A stretch of 64,000 bases of DNA from Agromyces laixinhei (GCF_006337065.1 NZ_CP040872.1:1674001-1738000), one strand, 5' to 3'. Shown: positions 35,593-44,627, counted from the first letter of the stretch. Program-made: numbers and translations. The notes: generated by a model not told the origin, from the sequence alone.

Positions 35593-36657
35593 ATGGTGGA
35601 CACGGTCAGGCTCGCGGTCATTCCCGGTGACGGGATCGGACCCGAAGTCGTCGGGGAGGCCCTGAAGGCGCTGGCCGCGGCGACCGAGGGCTCAGGGATC
35701 CGGTTCGAACAGACCGAGTTCTCCTTGGGTGCGGCGCGCTACCTCGCGACCGGCGAGGTGCTGACCGACGACGACCTCGCTTCGATCACGGCACACGATG
35801 CGATCCTGCTCGGTGCCGTCGGCGGCACGCCGGGCGACCCGCGCCTCGCGGGCGCGAACATCGAGCGCGGCCTGCTGCTGAGGCTGCGTTTCGAGCTCGA
35901 CCACTACGTGAACCTGCGACCGACCGTGCTGCACGATGGCGTTGCGAGCCCGCTCGTCGCGCCCGGCGAGGTCGACTTCGTCGTCGTGCGCGAGGGCACC
36001 GAGGGTCCCTACGTCGGCAACGGCGGCGCGATTCGCGTCGGCACCCCCGCAGAGGTCGCCAACGAGGTCTCGGTCAACACCGCCTACGGCGTCGAGCGCG
36101 TCGTGCGCTACGCGTTCGCGGCGGCATCCGCTCGGCCTCGCAAGAAGCTGACGCTCGTGCACAAGACGAACGTGCTCGTCTTCGCCGGTTCGCTGTGGAA
36201 GCGCACCGTCGACGCCGTCTCCGCCGAGTTCCCAGAGGTCGACGTCGACTACCTGCACGTCGACGCCGCGACGATCTTCCTCGTCACAGACCCTGCTAGA
36301 TTCGATGTCATCGTCACGGACAACCTCTTCGGCGACATCCTCACCGATCTGGCCGGCGCAATCAGCGGCGGCATCGGCCTCGCGGCATCGGGCAACATCA
36401 ACCCCGACGGCCGATTCCCCAGCATGTTCGAGCCGGTTCACGGCTCAGCACCCGACATCGCCGGCAAGGGCATCGCCGATCCCACGGCCGCGATCCTCTC
36501 CGTGGCACTGCTGCTCGACCATCTCGGTCAGGCGGATGCCGCAGGGCGGGTGCGGAGGGCGGTCGTCGCCGACATCGCCGAACGCGGCGACACCCGGCGC
36601 ACGACCTCCGAGATCGGCGACGACATCGCCGCACGCGTGAGTCGCACTCAGCATTGA
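35593..36657 (+). CDS. leuB: 3-isopropylmalate dehydrogenase
   Basis: LeuB carries out the NAD-linked oxidation and decarboxylation of 3-isopropylmalate in leucine synthesis. The 354-residue protein has [18 protein letters not shown], the substrate-binding arginines in [56 protein letters not shown] and the metal-binding [23 protein letters not shown], then [18 protein letters not shown]. The ATG at 35593 follows GAAGGAGA. It is 25 bases upstream of ilvE. Confidence 0.96.
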   Translation: MVDTVRLAVIPGDGIGPEVVGEALKALAAATEGSGIRFEQTEFSLGAARYLATGEVLTDDDLASITAHDAILLGAVGGTPGDPRLAGANIERGLLLRLRFELDHYVNLRPTVLHDGVASPLVAPGEVDFVVVREGTEGPYVGNGGAIRVGTPAEVANEVSVNTAYGVERVVRYAFAAASARPRKKLTLVHKTNVLVFAGSLWKRTVDAVSAEFPEVDVDYLHVDAATIFLVTDPARFDVIVTDNLFGDILTDLAGAISGGIGLAASGNINPDGRFPSMFEPVHGSAPDIAGKGIADPTAAILSVALLLDHLGQADAAGRVRRAVVADIAERGDTRRTTSEIGDDIAARVSRTQH

Positions 36658-36682
36658 TCCAGCGCACCGAAGGACACACATC

Positions 36683-37798
36683 ATGACGATCAACCTCCCG
36701 CTCCAGGCCCCATCGGCAGCCGGGCTCATCTGGCAGGTCATCCGCAACGAGCAGGCGAAGACGACTGCCGAACGCGAGGCGGTCCTCGCCGACCCCGGCT
36801 TCGGCAATCACTTCACCGACCACATGGTCGACATCTGCTGGTCGGAGAAGGGCGGTTGGCACCGCCCGCGCGTCTCGCCGTATGGGCCCATCGCGCTCGA
36901 CCCGGCCGCTGCGGTGCTGCACTACGCCCAAGAGGTCTTCGAGGGCATGAAGGCCTACCGGCACGCCGACGGTTCGATCCACACCTTCCGGCCGTACGAG
37001 AATGCCGCGCGCATGCAGCGTTCGGCGCGCCGCCTGGCGCTGCCCGAACTGCCGAGCGACATCTTCATCGAGTCGCTGAAGCAGATCATCGCGGTCGACG
37101 CCGGCTGGGTGCCGAGCGCTCCCGAGACGAGCCTGTACCTGCGGCCGTTCATGTTCGCGAAAGAGGCGTTCCTCGGCGTGCGGCCTGCGAAGAAGGTCAA
37201 CTACTACGTCATCGCGAGTCCGGCCGGAGCGTATTTCCCGGGCGGGGTCGAACCCGTCAACATCTGGCTCTCCACCGACTACGCACGCGCGGGCAAGGGC
37301 GGCACCGGAGCGGCGAAGACCGGCGGCAACTATGCGTCGAGCCTGCTGCCGCAGGCCGAAGCCTACGAGAAAGGATGCCAGCAGGTCGCGTTCCTCGACG
37401 ACGCAGGCAATCTCGAAGAGCTCGGCGGCATGAACATCGTGCTCGTGAAGCGCGACGGCACGCTCGTCACACCCGAGTCGCCGTCGATCCTCGAGGGCAT
37501 CACGCGCGATTCCGTTCTGCAGCTCGCTGCCGACCGCGGCCACTCGGTCGAGCGTCGCGCGGTGGCGCTCGACGAGTGGCGCAGCGGCGCCGAATCGGGC
37601 GAGATCGTCGGGGCGTTCGCCTGCGGCACCGCCGCGGTCGTCGTGCCCATCGGTCGTCTGCTGGGCACCGACTTCGAGATCGTGCACTCGGGCGCCGAGG
37701 CATCAGAGCTCGCACTGTCGCTGCGCCAGGAACTCACCGACATCCAGTACGGTCGCGCCGAAGACCGCCACGGGTGGATGACGCGACTCGACGCGTGA
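36683..37798 (+). CDS. ilvE: Branched-chain amino acid aminotransferase
   Basis: IlvE makes the last transamination to Val, Leu and Ile using PLP. The 371-residue protein is the group II type: HYAQEVFEGMKAYRHADGSIHTFRPYENAARMQRSARRLALPELP, SLYLRPFMFAKEAFLGVRPAKKVNYYVIASPAGAYF, GGTGAAKTGGNYASSLLPQAEAYEKGCQQVAFLD (the PLP Lys is in AAKTGGNYA) and GVITRDSV-like GITRDSVLQLA. It follows leuB in what is probably one operon. Confidence 0.96.
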   Translation: MTINLPLQAPSAAGLIWQVIRNEQAKTTAEREAVLADPGFGNHFTDHMVDICWSEKGGWHRPRVSPYGPIALDPAAAVLHYAQEVFEGMKAYRHADGSIHTFRPYENAARMQRSARRLALPELPSDIFIESLKQIIAVDAGWVPSAPETSLYLRPFMFAKEAFLGVRPAKKVNYYVIASPAGAYFPGGVEPVNIWLSTDYARAGKGGTGAAKTGGNYASSLLPQAEAYEKGCQQVAFLDDAGNLEELGGMNIVLVKRDGTLVTPESPSILEGITRDSVLQLAADRGHSVERRAVALDEWRSGAESGEIVGAFACGTAAVVVPIGRLLGTDFEIVHSGAEASELALSLRQELTDIQYGRAEDRHGWMTRLDA

Positions 37799-37981
37799 CC
37801 GACGTCCGCGACACCGAGCCGGTCGTCGCACACTGGTGCGGTCGGGCTCGTCGTGACGTGGAACGACCCGTACCTCGGGATCCGAGGACACCCTGGTGGT
37901 ATCTGCTTGGGTGAAAGCTGCCTCGCGTCGGGCCGACTTCGGATGAACGCATCCGCTGATCGGTGGACGCACGAGCGGATG

Positions 37982-38548
37982 TCAGCTGGAGAGGCGGTAT
38001 CGGAGCAGCGCAACATCGTGGATCGGTCGTTGCTCGATCAGCTGCAGGTGAGATCCCGACCATTGCTCCGGGAAGAGCCGGCGACCGCGCCCGAGCACCA
38101 CCGGATAGACGAAGAAGCGGAGTTCATTGACGAGCCCCCTCATCAGCAAATCCTGCGCGAGCGTGATCGAACCGGTCAGAACGATGTCCTTCCCGGGTGC
38201 TTCGGCCAACGCGCGGACTTCTCGCTCGAGGTCGTCTCCGCCGCGAAGCACCGTGGTGCCCTCCCATTGCGGGTCATCGAGTGAACGTGAGACCACGTAC
38301 TTGTCGACTCGGTTCAGATGATCAGTGACTCCCGTCGTGTCATCCTTCTGTATCGGCCAGAACCCGCGCATCTCCTCGAACGTGACTCTTCCGACGAGGA
38401 ATGCGTCTGAAGCGGCCGCGTGTTCGGCAGTGACGGCGGCGAGCTCGCGACCGCGATCGGAGTCCTCGGTCGGATCGAACCACGTGCCATCGTTCTCAAC
38501 TACTCCGTCGAGCGTCATGTTCTCGGTCACTACAACTCGTCGTGTCAT
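37982..38548 (-). CDS. Dihydrofolate-reductase family (RibD C-terminal domain) protein
   Basis: The 188-residue protein has the RibD_C/YwjB pattern: RRVVVTENMTLDGVVENDGTWFD, DAFLVGRVTFEEMRGFWP, KYVVSRSLDDPQWEGTTVLRGG and KDIVLTGSITLAQDLLMRGLVNELRFFVYPVVLGRGRRLF. This group is fused to or found near many actinobacterial reductases but mostly has no assigned substrate. I chose the ATG at 38548, which has GGAGG nine bases upstream. The gene is divergent from the DUF222/HNH gene and stands apart from ilvE by 183 empty bases. Confidence 0.88.
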   Translation of the reverse strand: MTRRVVVTENMTLDGVVENDGTWFDPTEDSDRGRELAAVTAEHAAASDAFLVGRVTFEEMRGFWPIQKDDTTGVTDHLNRVDKYVVSRSLDDPQWEGTTVLRGGDDLEREVRALAEAPGKDIVLTGSITLAQDLLMRGLVNELRFFVYPVVLGRGRRLFPEQWSGSHLQLIEQRPIHDVALLRYRLSS

Positions 38549-38750
38549 GACTTCAGCCTCCGTCAATCAGGCGGCGATGTCTACGTGCTCGCGCAGTTGT
38601 CGCCCGCTGACGCATCCCTGCGCGCACGGCTCTGGGCGGAACGGTGCTCACTCGGTGACACGAACCGTTGCCGGCCATCCCATCTGCAAGCGCCGTCGCG
38701 CAGTACTTGCCCGATGCGCAGCGACGGGCTCCACAAGAGTAGTAGCTGAG

Positions 38751-38801
38751 GACATCTTCGATGTCGGTGGGTGCCTGCACTATGGATGTATGGAAGATGT
38801 C
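38751..38801. repeat. Inverted repeat spanning the start of the DUF222/HNH gene
   Basis: Arms GACATCTTC (38751-38759) and GAAGATGTC (38793-38801) are perfectly complementary with a 33-base loop that contains the ATG at 38790 just before the second arm. It could be an operator or an RNA hairpin that affects initiation. Confidence 0.5.
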
Positions 38802-40061
38802 TTCGACTCGATGACGGCGACGCCCCTCGCCGTTGAGGCGATGCACGAGTTCGCCGGGGTCGATGCTCGGTTCGACGCCTTCGCAGCGCTCGAGTCCGCG
38901 CTCGACGAAGCAGAGACGGCCCGGTTCTCAGCGAACCGGGCGATGGCGGTGCACCTCGATGCCGTGCGTCTCGCGATCGAACTGTCGCGGCGTGATCCGT
39001 CGCTCTACCTCCGCCCAGCGGCGGTTGCGGCGCCCGGCGCTGAAGACCTCGCAGTGCGGGCAGCAGCGGCGGAGTTGTCGATGCGGTTGCGCATCCCCGC
39101 AGGCACGATCCGCAACCGTGCCCACGAGGCTTCGGTTCTGCAGCGCTGCCTGCCGCTCGTCTGGGAGAGGTTCTCCGCTGGCGTCGCCGACTACTCCGAT
39201 GTGAGAGTCGCCGTCGATGCCACGAGTGGATTCGCGGCGGGCGACCCGCGCCTGGTCGAGCTCGATGCCGGCCTCGCCGAGGTCATCGGCACGATCACGA
39301 CTGTGCAACTGCGCCAGCGAGCTCGCACGCTTCGGGCGAGGCTCGAGCGAGATGGGCTCGAGGCCCGGCACACCCGCGCGTACGCGTCGCGACGAGTCGT
39401 CATCGAACATGTCGACGACGGCATGGCGTGGGTGAGCCTGCTCACCTCATCGGTCGACGCCGCACGCATCCGGGCCCGGTTGGATGCGACGGCCCAGAGG
39501 CTCTCGGGCAGTGCAGACGAGCCGCGAAATCGCGACCAACTGCGCGCAGACACCGCTGTCGCGTGGCTCGTCGGCGACGGCACTCCGACGGCCGCTCGCG
39601 TCGAAGTCGTCGTGACAGTGCCGGTGCTCGGCCTTGCAGGAGTTTCCGACCAACCGGCCATGCTCGACGGAGTCGGGCCGATCGATCGCGCGACCGCTCG
39701 GCAGCTGTTCGCCGACGCGCCGTCGTTCCTCCGACTGGCGGTCGACCCGATCACGAGTGCCCCGCTTGACCTCGACCGTACGCGATACCGGCCCTCGAAC
39801 GCGCAGCGCACGTGGCTCGCCGTCACGCACGGCCGATGCACGCGGCCCGGATGCAATCGACTCGCCGTGAGTTCCGATATCGACCACGTTCGCGACTGGC
39901 AGCACGGCGGCGCCACCGACCGTGCGAACCTCGCCCCCCTCTGTCGGGGCGATCACCGTCTCAAACACGTCGCGAAGTTCGCCACGGTGAAGCATTCAGA
40001 TCAGTCCGTCGCGTGGCGAAGTCCGGTCGGGCGGAGCTACACCGGCCCGCCGCCCTTCTGA
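38790..40061 (+). CDS. DUF222 and HNH endonuclease-domain protein (13E12-like)
   Basis: The 423-residue protein has an N-terminal DUF222 region (RFSANRAMAVHLDAVRLAIELSRRDP...EDLAVRAAAAELSMRLRIPAGTIRNRAHEA) and a C-terminal HNH domain: RCTRPGCNRLAVSSDIDHVRDWQHGGATDRANLAPLCRGDHRLKH, with the zinc cysteines and HNH-type histidines present. These proteins (related to the 13E12 repeat family of mycobacteria) are multi-copy in actinobacteria, and their function is unknown; a nuclease role is inferred only from the domain. It may be mobile in origin. Its 3' end overlaps the convergent RidA gene by 25 bases. Confidence 0.9.
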   Translation: MEDVFDSMTATPLAVEAMHEFAGVDARFDAFAALESALDEAETARFSANRAMAVHLDAVRLAIELSRRDPSLYLRPAAVAAPGAEDLAVRAAAAELSMRLRIPAGTIRNRAHEASVLQRCLPLVWERFSAGVADYSDVRVAVDATSGFAAGDPRLVELDAGLAEVIGTITTVQLRQRARTLRARLERDGLEARHTRAYASRRVVIEHVDDGMAWVSLLTSSVDAARIRARLDATAQRLSGSADEPRNRDQLRADTAVAWLVGDGTPTAARVEVVVTVPVLGLAGVSDQPAMLDGVGPIDRATARQLFADAPSFLRLAVDPITSAPLDLDRTRYRPSNAQRTWLAVTHGRCTRPGCNRLAVSSDIDHVRDWQHGGATDRANLAPLCRGDHRLKHVAKFATVKHSDQSVAWRSPVGRSYTGPPPF

Positions 40062-40465
40062 TCGACGACGGCCGCGATCGCTTCGATCTCGACGAGTTGC
40101 CCGTCGTATCCGAGCACCGTGACCCCCATCAGTGTGCTCGGCACATCATGTTCGCCGAACGCGTCTCGCACCACACGCCAGACGGCGCCGAGATCCGCAC
40201 GCTCCGTCGACGCGACGAGTATACGGGTGCTGATGACGTCGTCGATCGTCGCGCCGGCAGCGGCGAGGGCACCGATCATCGTCTCGATGCAGATCGTGGC
40301 TTGACCGGCGTAGTCGCCGACTGCGGCAGTCGCGCCATCACTGCTGAGCGGGCATGCGCCGGCCAGGAAGATCAACCGCGCATCCTTCGGCGCAGTCGCC
40401 GCGTACGCGTACTCGGCGACGGACGAAAGCGTCGACGCTCGGATGAGCTCCACTGATGTCGGCAT
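40037..40465 (-). CDS. RidA family protein
   Basis: The 142-residue protein has the RidA/YjgF fold pattern: AYAATAPKDARLIFLAGACPLSSDG, AQATICIETMIGALAAAGATIDDVISTRILVAS and STLMGVTVLGYDGQLVEIEAIAAV. RidA proteins hydrolyse reactive enamines and imines. The arginine usually found in IRTRVY-type motifs is replaced by STRILV here, still with an Arg at the active-site position. The ATG at 40465 lies six bases after CAAGAT on the minus strand. The stop overlaps the DUF222/HNH gene on the other strand. Confidence 0.88.
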   Translation of the reverse strand: MPTSVELIRASTLSSVAEYAYAATAPKDARLIFLAGACPLSSDGATAAVGDYAGQATICIETMIGALAAAGATIDDVISTRILVASTERADLGAVWRVVRDAFGEHDVPSTLMGVTVLGYDGQLVEIEAIAAVVDQKGGGPV

Positions 40466-40555
40466 ACACGAATCTTGGCATCCATCTGCCCCGCTCACTG
40501 CAGTCGGGCGCCGCGCACTCGGCCCCTCTGGCCGACCCCCGGCTAGGCTGAAGGA

Positions 40556-41326
40556 ATGAAGATCGCGCGTTTCAGCCACGACGACACCATCGCATTCGGC
40601 ATCGTCGACGAAGAGGAGCACGAGCTCGTCGTGCTGAAGGCCGACCCCATGTTCGCGGGCTACGAGCCGACGGGGGAGCGGGTCAAGTTCACCGATGCGA
40701 AGTTGCTCGCACCCGTGATCCCGAGGTCGAAGGTCGTCGCCGTCGGCAAGAACTACCACGACCACGCGGCCGAGATGGGCGGCGAGGCGCCTGCGGAGCC
40801 GTTGCTCTTCCTGAAGCCGAACACGTCGGTGATCGGCCCCGACGATGCGATCGTCCTTCCGAAGCAGAGCGAGCGCGTCGAGCACGAGGGTGAACTCGCC
40901 GTCGTCATCGGCCGCATCGCGAAGAATGTCGCCGAAGACGACGCCGACGACTACATCTTCGGCTACACGATCGCCAACGACGTCACCGCACGCGACCTGC
41001 AGCATCGCGACGGCCAGTGGTCGCGCGCCAAGGGATTCGACTCCTTCTGCCCACTCGGGCCGTTGATCGAAACGCACGTCGACTTCGACGAGGCAGTGAT
41101 CGAGACGACCGTCAACGGAGTGCGCAAGCAGGAGGGCCGGCTCGCCGACCTCGTGCACTCGGTGCCTGCGATCGTCGCCTACGCGTCGAGCGTGTTCACG
41201 CTGCTGCCGGGTGATGTCATCCTCACGGGAACGCCCGCAGGGGTCGGGCCGATCGTCGACGGCGACACGGTCGACGTGACGATCTCGGGCGTCGGCACGC
41301 TTTCGAATCCGGTGCGTTCCGCCTGA
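40556..41326 (+). CDS. Fumarylacetoacetate hydrolase (FAH) family protein
   Basis: The 256-residue protein has the FAH C-terminal domain: KVVAVGKNYHDHAAEMGG, PLLFLKPNTSVIGPDDAIVLP, VEHEGELAVVIGR (metal-binding Glu residues), YTIANDVTARDLQHRDGQWSRAKGFDSFCPLGPLI and ILTGTPAGVGPI. Members hydrolyse or decarboxylate beta-diketo acids; the substrate here is not known. The ATG at 40556 is six bases after TAGGCT (40544-40549), so the gene may be leaderless, although GAAGGA also lies there. In relatives this gene often lies next to gltX; here 4.3 kb separates them. Confidence 0.9.
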   Translation: MKIARFSHDDTIAFGIVDEEEHELVVLKADPMFAGYEPTGERVKFTDAKLLAPVIPRSKVVAVGKNYHDHAAEMGGEAPAEPLLFLKPNTSVIGPDDAIVLPKQSERVEHEGELAVVIGRIAKNVAEDDADDYIFGYTIANDVTARDLQHRDGQWSRAKGFDSFCPLGPLIETHVDFDEAVIETTVNGVRKQEGRLADLVHSVPAIVAYASSVFTLLPGDVILTGTPAGVGPIVDGDTVDVTISGVGTLSNPVRSA

Positions 41327-41348
41327 ACCACGACGCCGCTGAGCCGGG

Positions 41349-41831
41349 TCAGCCCGCCGCGCGGAGGTGGGTGAGCGCGAGACCGACCGGCACGCCGATG
41401 AGCACCACGAAGAGCGGCAGCGCCATGAGTGCACGCGCGACACGCCCCGAACCGGCGGACGGCGTCGCGAAGACCGTTCGCAACGCCACGACGAGGGGCG
41501 CGACGATCATCAGCCCGCCGAGGTCTGCGATGAGCGGCACCCGGGTCAGCGCCCCGACGATGACTAGCAGGTTGCCGACATTCCAGGCGGCGATGGTCGC
41601 CCAGCCACCGCGACCGGCCGCCCACGCGGCGGACTCGAGCACGCGGGAGATGAGGCACTGGGCGACTCCGCCCACGAGCACGAGGTAGGCCGCAAGCCAA
41701 CTGCCGCGTTCCAACTGCAGCGGTCCGGTCACTGCGGCGACGAGTCCGCCGATGACGATGAGCGCGACGCCGAGAGCGTTGCCGAAGACCACAGGGCTGA
41801 GGCGCGGAGCGGGAGCGGGAAGGGCGGTCAC
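41349..41831 (-). CDS. Integral membrane protein, unknown (160 aa)
   Basis: About four hydrophobic segments are visible (VVFGNALGVALIVIGGLVAAV, WLAAYLVLVGGVAQCLI, GGLMIVAPLVVALRTVF, RALMALPLFVVLIGVPVGLALTHL) with an aromatic-rich loop WAAGRGGWATIAAWNVGNLLVI. I do not recognise the family. It starts with GTG overlapping the stop of the cupin gene (GTGA), so the two are co-translated and may work together. Confidence 0.72.
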   Translation of the reverse strand: MTALPAPAPRLSPVVFGNALGVALIVIGGLVAAVTGPLQLERGSWLAAYLVLVGGVAQCLISRVLESAAWAAGRGGWATIAAWNVGNLLVIVGALTRVPLIADLGGLMIVAPLVVALRTVFATPSAGSGRVARALMALPLFVVLIGVPVGLALTHLRAAG

Positions 41832-42280
41832 CGTGCATCCGCCGGCGCGGTGGATGCCTCTGTGGCGGGTGCCTCGGCGACAGATGCCTCTGCGTCGGAT
41901 GCTTCGGCGTCGCCGTGCTCGCGCCCGACCTCACGGGTGTGCGCTCGCGCAGAGCCGAGCACCGTGAGCAGCAGTTGCGCCGGCCCGATCGCCTCGACCG
42001 CGTGCGGCACGCCGGCGTCGAGTTGCACCAACGCCCCGACGGCGAGATCGACGCGCTCGTCGCCGATCGTGACGACCGACCGGCCCGAGACGCCGCGGAT
42101 GAGAATGGGTGCTCTGGCCGTGTGGTCGCGCATCACCGCGCCGCGTCCGAGGCTGATGAGCACGAGCGAGACGCCGTCGAGTGCGAAGACCCGGCGGCTG
42201 CGCACTTCGCCGTCTTCGCATGGCATCACCTCGCGAAGGTGCGCTTCGTCAGTGGCGATGATCTGAAACCGCGAGCTCAT
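41828..42280 (-). CDS. Cupin-like protein with Ala/Glu-rich tail
   Basis: Residues 1 to about 110 form a small beta-barrel pattern typical of cupins: SLVLISLGRGAVMRDHTARAPILIRGVSGRSVVTIGDERVDLAVGALVQLDAGVPHAVEAIGPAQLLLTVL. One metal-binding His of motif 1 (DHT) and one of motif 2 (PHAVEA) are present. The tail (residues about 120-150) is a low-complexity repeat of the type xAEAS/xAEAP. The gene is divergent from the globin gene, 107 bases away, and is coupled to the membrane protein gene behind it. Confidence 0.8.
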   Translation of the reverse strand: MSSRFQIIATDEAHLREVMPCEDGEVRSRRVFALDGVSLVLISLGRGAVMRDHTARAPILIRGVSGRSVVTIGDERVDLAVGALVQLDAGVPHAVEAIGPAQLLLTVLGSARAHTREVGREHGDAEASDAEASVAEAPATEASTAPADAR

Positions 42281-42351
42281 TCCCGATCCCTTCGACGGCG
42301 ATTCGATCGGACTTCCGCATGAGCGAGACCCGATGAATTGACCGTATCAGA

Positions 42352-42387
42352 TTGCGGTTTAATCGGCACGAAGGCTACCGTGGAGGC
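42352..42387 (+). promoter_or_regulatory. Promoter of the globin gene (leaderless)
   Basis: A -35-like TTGCGG (42352-42357) and a -10 box TACCGT (42376-42381) are 18 bases apart, and the A of the ATG at 42388 lies seven bases after the -10 box. This predicts that transcription starts at the ATG. GGAGG lies directly against the ATG, too close to work as a normal ribosome binding site. Confidence 0.6.
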
Positions 42388-42867
42388 ATGGCCGATCTAC
42401 CGAGCGGACTCGTAGAGCTCCGAGACATCCGCGACCGCGACGATGTCGCACAGCTCGTCGAGTCCTTCTACCGTCGCGCCTTCACCGACCCGCTCATCGG
42501 GCCGATCTTCACCGATGTCGCCCACATGGATCTCGACCACCACCTTCCGATCATGTGCGACTTCTGGGAGACGGTGCTCTTCCGTGCCGGCAGTTATCGT
42601 CGGAACGCGTTCGCCATGCACGTCGCGCTGCACGCGAAGTCTCCGCTCGGCGCGGCGCACTTCGACCGATGGCTCGAACTCTGGGTCGCGAACGTCGACG
42701 CGCAGTTCGCCGGCGACGCGGCGGAGCGCGCGAAGATCCAGGCGCGTCGCATCGCCGCCTCGATCAGTCGGCGGTTGTCGGGGCGTTCGGGCAGCGCGCT
42801 CGAGACGATCTCGACGCGGGCACGGCTCGAGGCGGAGGAGGCGATCGATGCGATCGACGGAGGATGA
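42388..42867 (+). CDS. Group III truncated haemoglobin
   Basis: The 159-residue protein has the trHbIII pattern: DVAQLVESFYRRAFTDPLIGPIFTDVAHMDLDHHLPIMCDFWETVLFRAGSYRRNAFAMHVALHAKSPLGAAHFDRWLELW. The proximal His is in HVALHAKSP/HFDRW, and the aromatic residues of the B and E helices are present. Such globins bind oxygen or nitric oxide; many serve in NO or respiratory stress. The regulator gene downstream overlaps it by 20 bases, so the two are co-transcribed. Confidence 0.9.
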   Translation: MADLPSGLVELRDIRDRDDVAQLVESFYRRAFTDPLIGPIFTDVAHMDLDHHLPIMCDFWETVLFRAGSYRRNAFAMHVALHAKSPLGAAHFDRWLELWVANVDAQFAGDAAERAKIQARRIAASISRRLSGRSGSALETISTRARLEAEEAIDAIDGG

Positions 42868-43555
42868 GCCTGCCGCACTCGCGTCATCGGCCGCACTCGC
42901 GTCGCCGGCCAGACGGCGGGTGCTGGGCGCACTGGAGCGGTCGGGCGAGCCCGTCGAGGCTGCCGAGCTCGCCGAGTCGATCGGCGTGCATGTCACGACC
43001 GCGCGCTTCCACCTCGACCAGCTCGTCGATGCCGGGGTCGTCGAGACGACGACTCGCCATCGGGGGCGTCGCGGTCGCCCGCGACTGCAATACGCGCTGG
43101 TCGACGCGGTTGCGGCACGCGCGCGAGACGAACGCTCCCGCGACCGGCTGATCGACGCGCTCGCGGCCGCACTCGAAGGGCAGGGAAGCGAGACGCGGGC
43201 GAGACTCTCGAGTGAAGCGGGGCAGAACTGGGCTGCGAGCCTGTCCGTTCCGTCGGGCGGTGAGGCGCCGACCGAGCGGCTCGTCCGGGTGCTCGATGAA
43301 CTCGGCTTCGCACCCGAACGGGTCCCTGAGGGGCTCTCGCTCCACGCCTGCCCGTTCCGCGATTCGGCGCGCCGTCACCGAGGCGTCATCTGCGCGGTGC
43401 ACGAGAGCCTCATCCGCGAAGTGCTCGCCGGCGATGCACCCGATGAACCCGATGATCCCGACGCACCCGCGGCATCCGATTCGCGCGTCGAGGCCCGGCT
43501 CCTGCCGTTCGCCGCACCCGACCGGTGTCTCGTCGCGCTCAGTGCGGCGCGCTGA
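42848..43555 (+). CDS. HTH regulator with a SufR-like Cys/His (Fe-S type) C-terminal motif
   Basis: The 235-residue protein has an N-terminal winged HTH (SPARRRVLGALERSGEPVEAAELAESIGVHVTTARFHLDQLVDAGVVETTTRHRGRRGRPRLQYAL, residues about 17-82). The C-terminal part has ACPFRDSARRHRGVICAVHESLIREVL: Cys168-X13-Cys182-X2-His185, with a further Cys227 near the end. This resembles the cluster-binding region of SufR and related DeoR/ArsR-like Fe-S regulators, which lose DNA binding when the cluster reacts with NO or oxygen. Translation overlaps the globin gene, which suggests it senses the condition the globin handles. Binding of a cluster is inferred from the motif only. Confidence 0.82.
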   Translation: MRSTEDEPAALASSAALASPARRRVLGALERSGEPVEAAELAESIGVHVTTARFHLDQLVDAGVVETTTRHRGRRGRPRLQYALVDAVAARARDERSRDRLIDALAAALEGQGSETRARLSSEAGQNWAASLSVPSGGEAPTERLVRVLDELGFAPERVPEGLSLHACPFRDSARRHRGVICAVHESLIREVLAGDAPDEPDDPDAPAASDSRVEARLLPFAAPDRCLVALSAAR

Positions 43556-44627
43556 CCGTCGCGCGGCGGCGGCCGAGGCCGAGGGCACCGGCGGTGAGTT
43601 CGACGTCTTCTTCGTCATTCCAGACGTGGAATGCCACCCGGGCCCGGCCTGCACGCCCTGATGCCGTGATGCCCGCCGCGCCGAGCGACGCGAGCGCGCT
43701 GCCGTCGGCGTCGGGCCAGGCGACGATCGCACTGTCGGATGCGCCGAGCCCGAGTCGTTCGCGGAACGCGTTCGCGAGCCCCACGTCGTGGCTCCGCACC
43801 TCCGTCATGTCGAGCGAGGCGGCGAGTTCGAGCGCTGCCGCTGCCCCGACCCACGCGTGCCAGGCGGGGGAGACGCCGAAGCGCTGCGCGTCCGCCGCGA
43901 GGTGCAGCGCGGGCCCGTAGCACGATGCCCACGGATCGGTGCCCGAGTACCACCCCGCCGCATGCGGGGTCAGCTCGTCGATCGCCCGGGGAGAGAATGC
44001 CGCGAAGGCGGCACCCCGGGGCGCGGAGAGCCACTTGTAGGCGTGGCAGATCACGACATCGGCGTCGAGCGAGTCGGTCGGCATCCACCCTGTGGCCTGG
44101 GTCGTGTCGACGAGCACGAGGGCGCCGGCGGCGCGAGCAGCAGTGGCGATGGATGCCGCGTCGGCCACCTCGCCCGTCGCCGACTGTACGAGCGAGTACG
44201 AGACGAGCCAGGTGCGATCGGTGACGGCGCCGGCGAGCTCGGCCAGCGGCACGTGGCGTACGCGAAGGTCGCCGCGGGCCAGGAACGGCCCGACCACCGA
44301 GGAGAAGTCGCCGTCGACGCAGACGATCTCCGCGCCGGTCGGCGCCGATGCCGCGACCAGTCCGGCGAAGACCGAGACCTGGGAACCGGTGGCGATCTCG
44401 CTCGGATGCCGGCCGAGCAGGGTCGCGGCGTGGCCGCGGGCGCGGTCGTGGATGACGCTGTAGTCGACGCCGGACGCCGCGCCGATCGACCATGATTCGA
44501 GGTCGCGCCGCACTGCGGCGCGGGTGACGTCGGCCGGCAGGCCCATGGTGCAGGCGGCGAGGTAGCCGCGTCCGGCAGCGTATCGCTCGCGAGTGGGATG
44601 CATGGAACCAGTCTCGGCCCGGCTCAT
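43539..44627 (-). CDS. Class V aminotransferase-family PLP enzyme
   Basis: The 362-residue protein has the class V fold: TRERYAAGRGYLAACTMGLP, RARGHAATLLGRHPSEIATGSQVSVFAGLVAAS, ALVLVDTTQATGWMPTDSLDADVVICHAYKWLSAPRGAAFAAFS, where the Asp (VDTTQA) and the PLP-binding Lys (HAYKWLSAPRG) are intact. The pattern is near that of kynureninase and IscS-like enzymes; the substrate is unknown. An ATG at 44603 (MHPTRERY) is an equally good start. It is divergent from a LysR regulator, its probable controller, and overlaps the convergent HTH gene by 17 bases. Confidence 0.87.
   Translation of the reverse strand: MSRAETGSMHPTRERYAAGRGYLAACTMGLPADVTRAAVRRDLESWSIGAASGVDYSVIHDRARGHAATLLGRHPSEIATGSQVSVFAGLVAASAPTGAEIVCVDGDFSSVVGPFLARGDLRVRHVPLAELAGAVTDRTWLVSYSLVQSATGEVADAASIATAARAAGALVLVDTTQATGWMPTDSLDADVVICHAYKWLSAPRGAAFAAFSPRAIDELTPHAAGWYSGTDPWASCYGPALHLAADAQRFGVSPAWHAWVGAAAALELAASLDMTEVRSHDVGLANAFRERLGLGASDSAIVAWPDADGSALASLGAAGITASGRAGRARVAFHVWNDEEDVELTAGALGLGRRRATVSAPH

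Noticed and set aside
40037..40061. 25-base overlap of the DUF222/HNH and RidA genes as an antisense control device
   Set aside because: Short convergent 3' overlaps are common in compact genomes, and a similar one (43539-43555) occurs at an unrelated pair.
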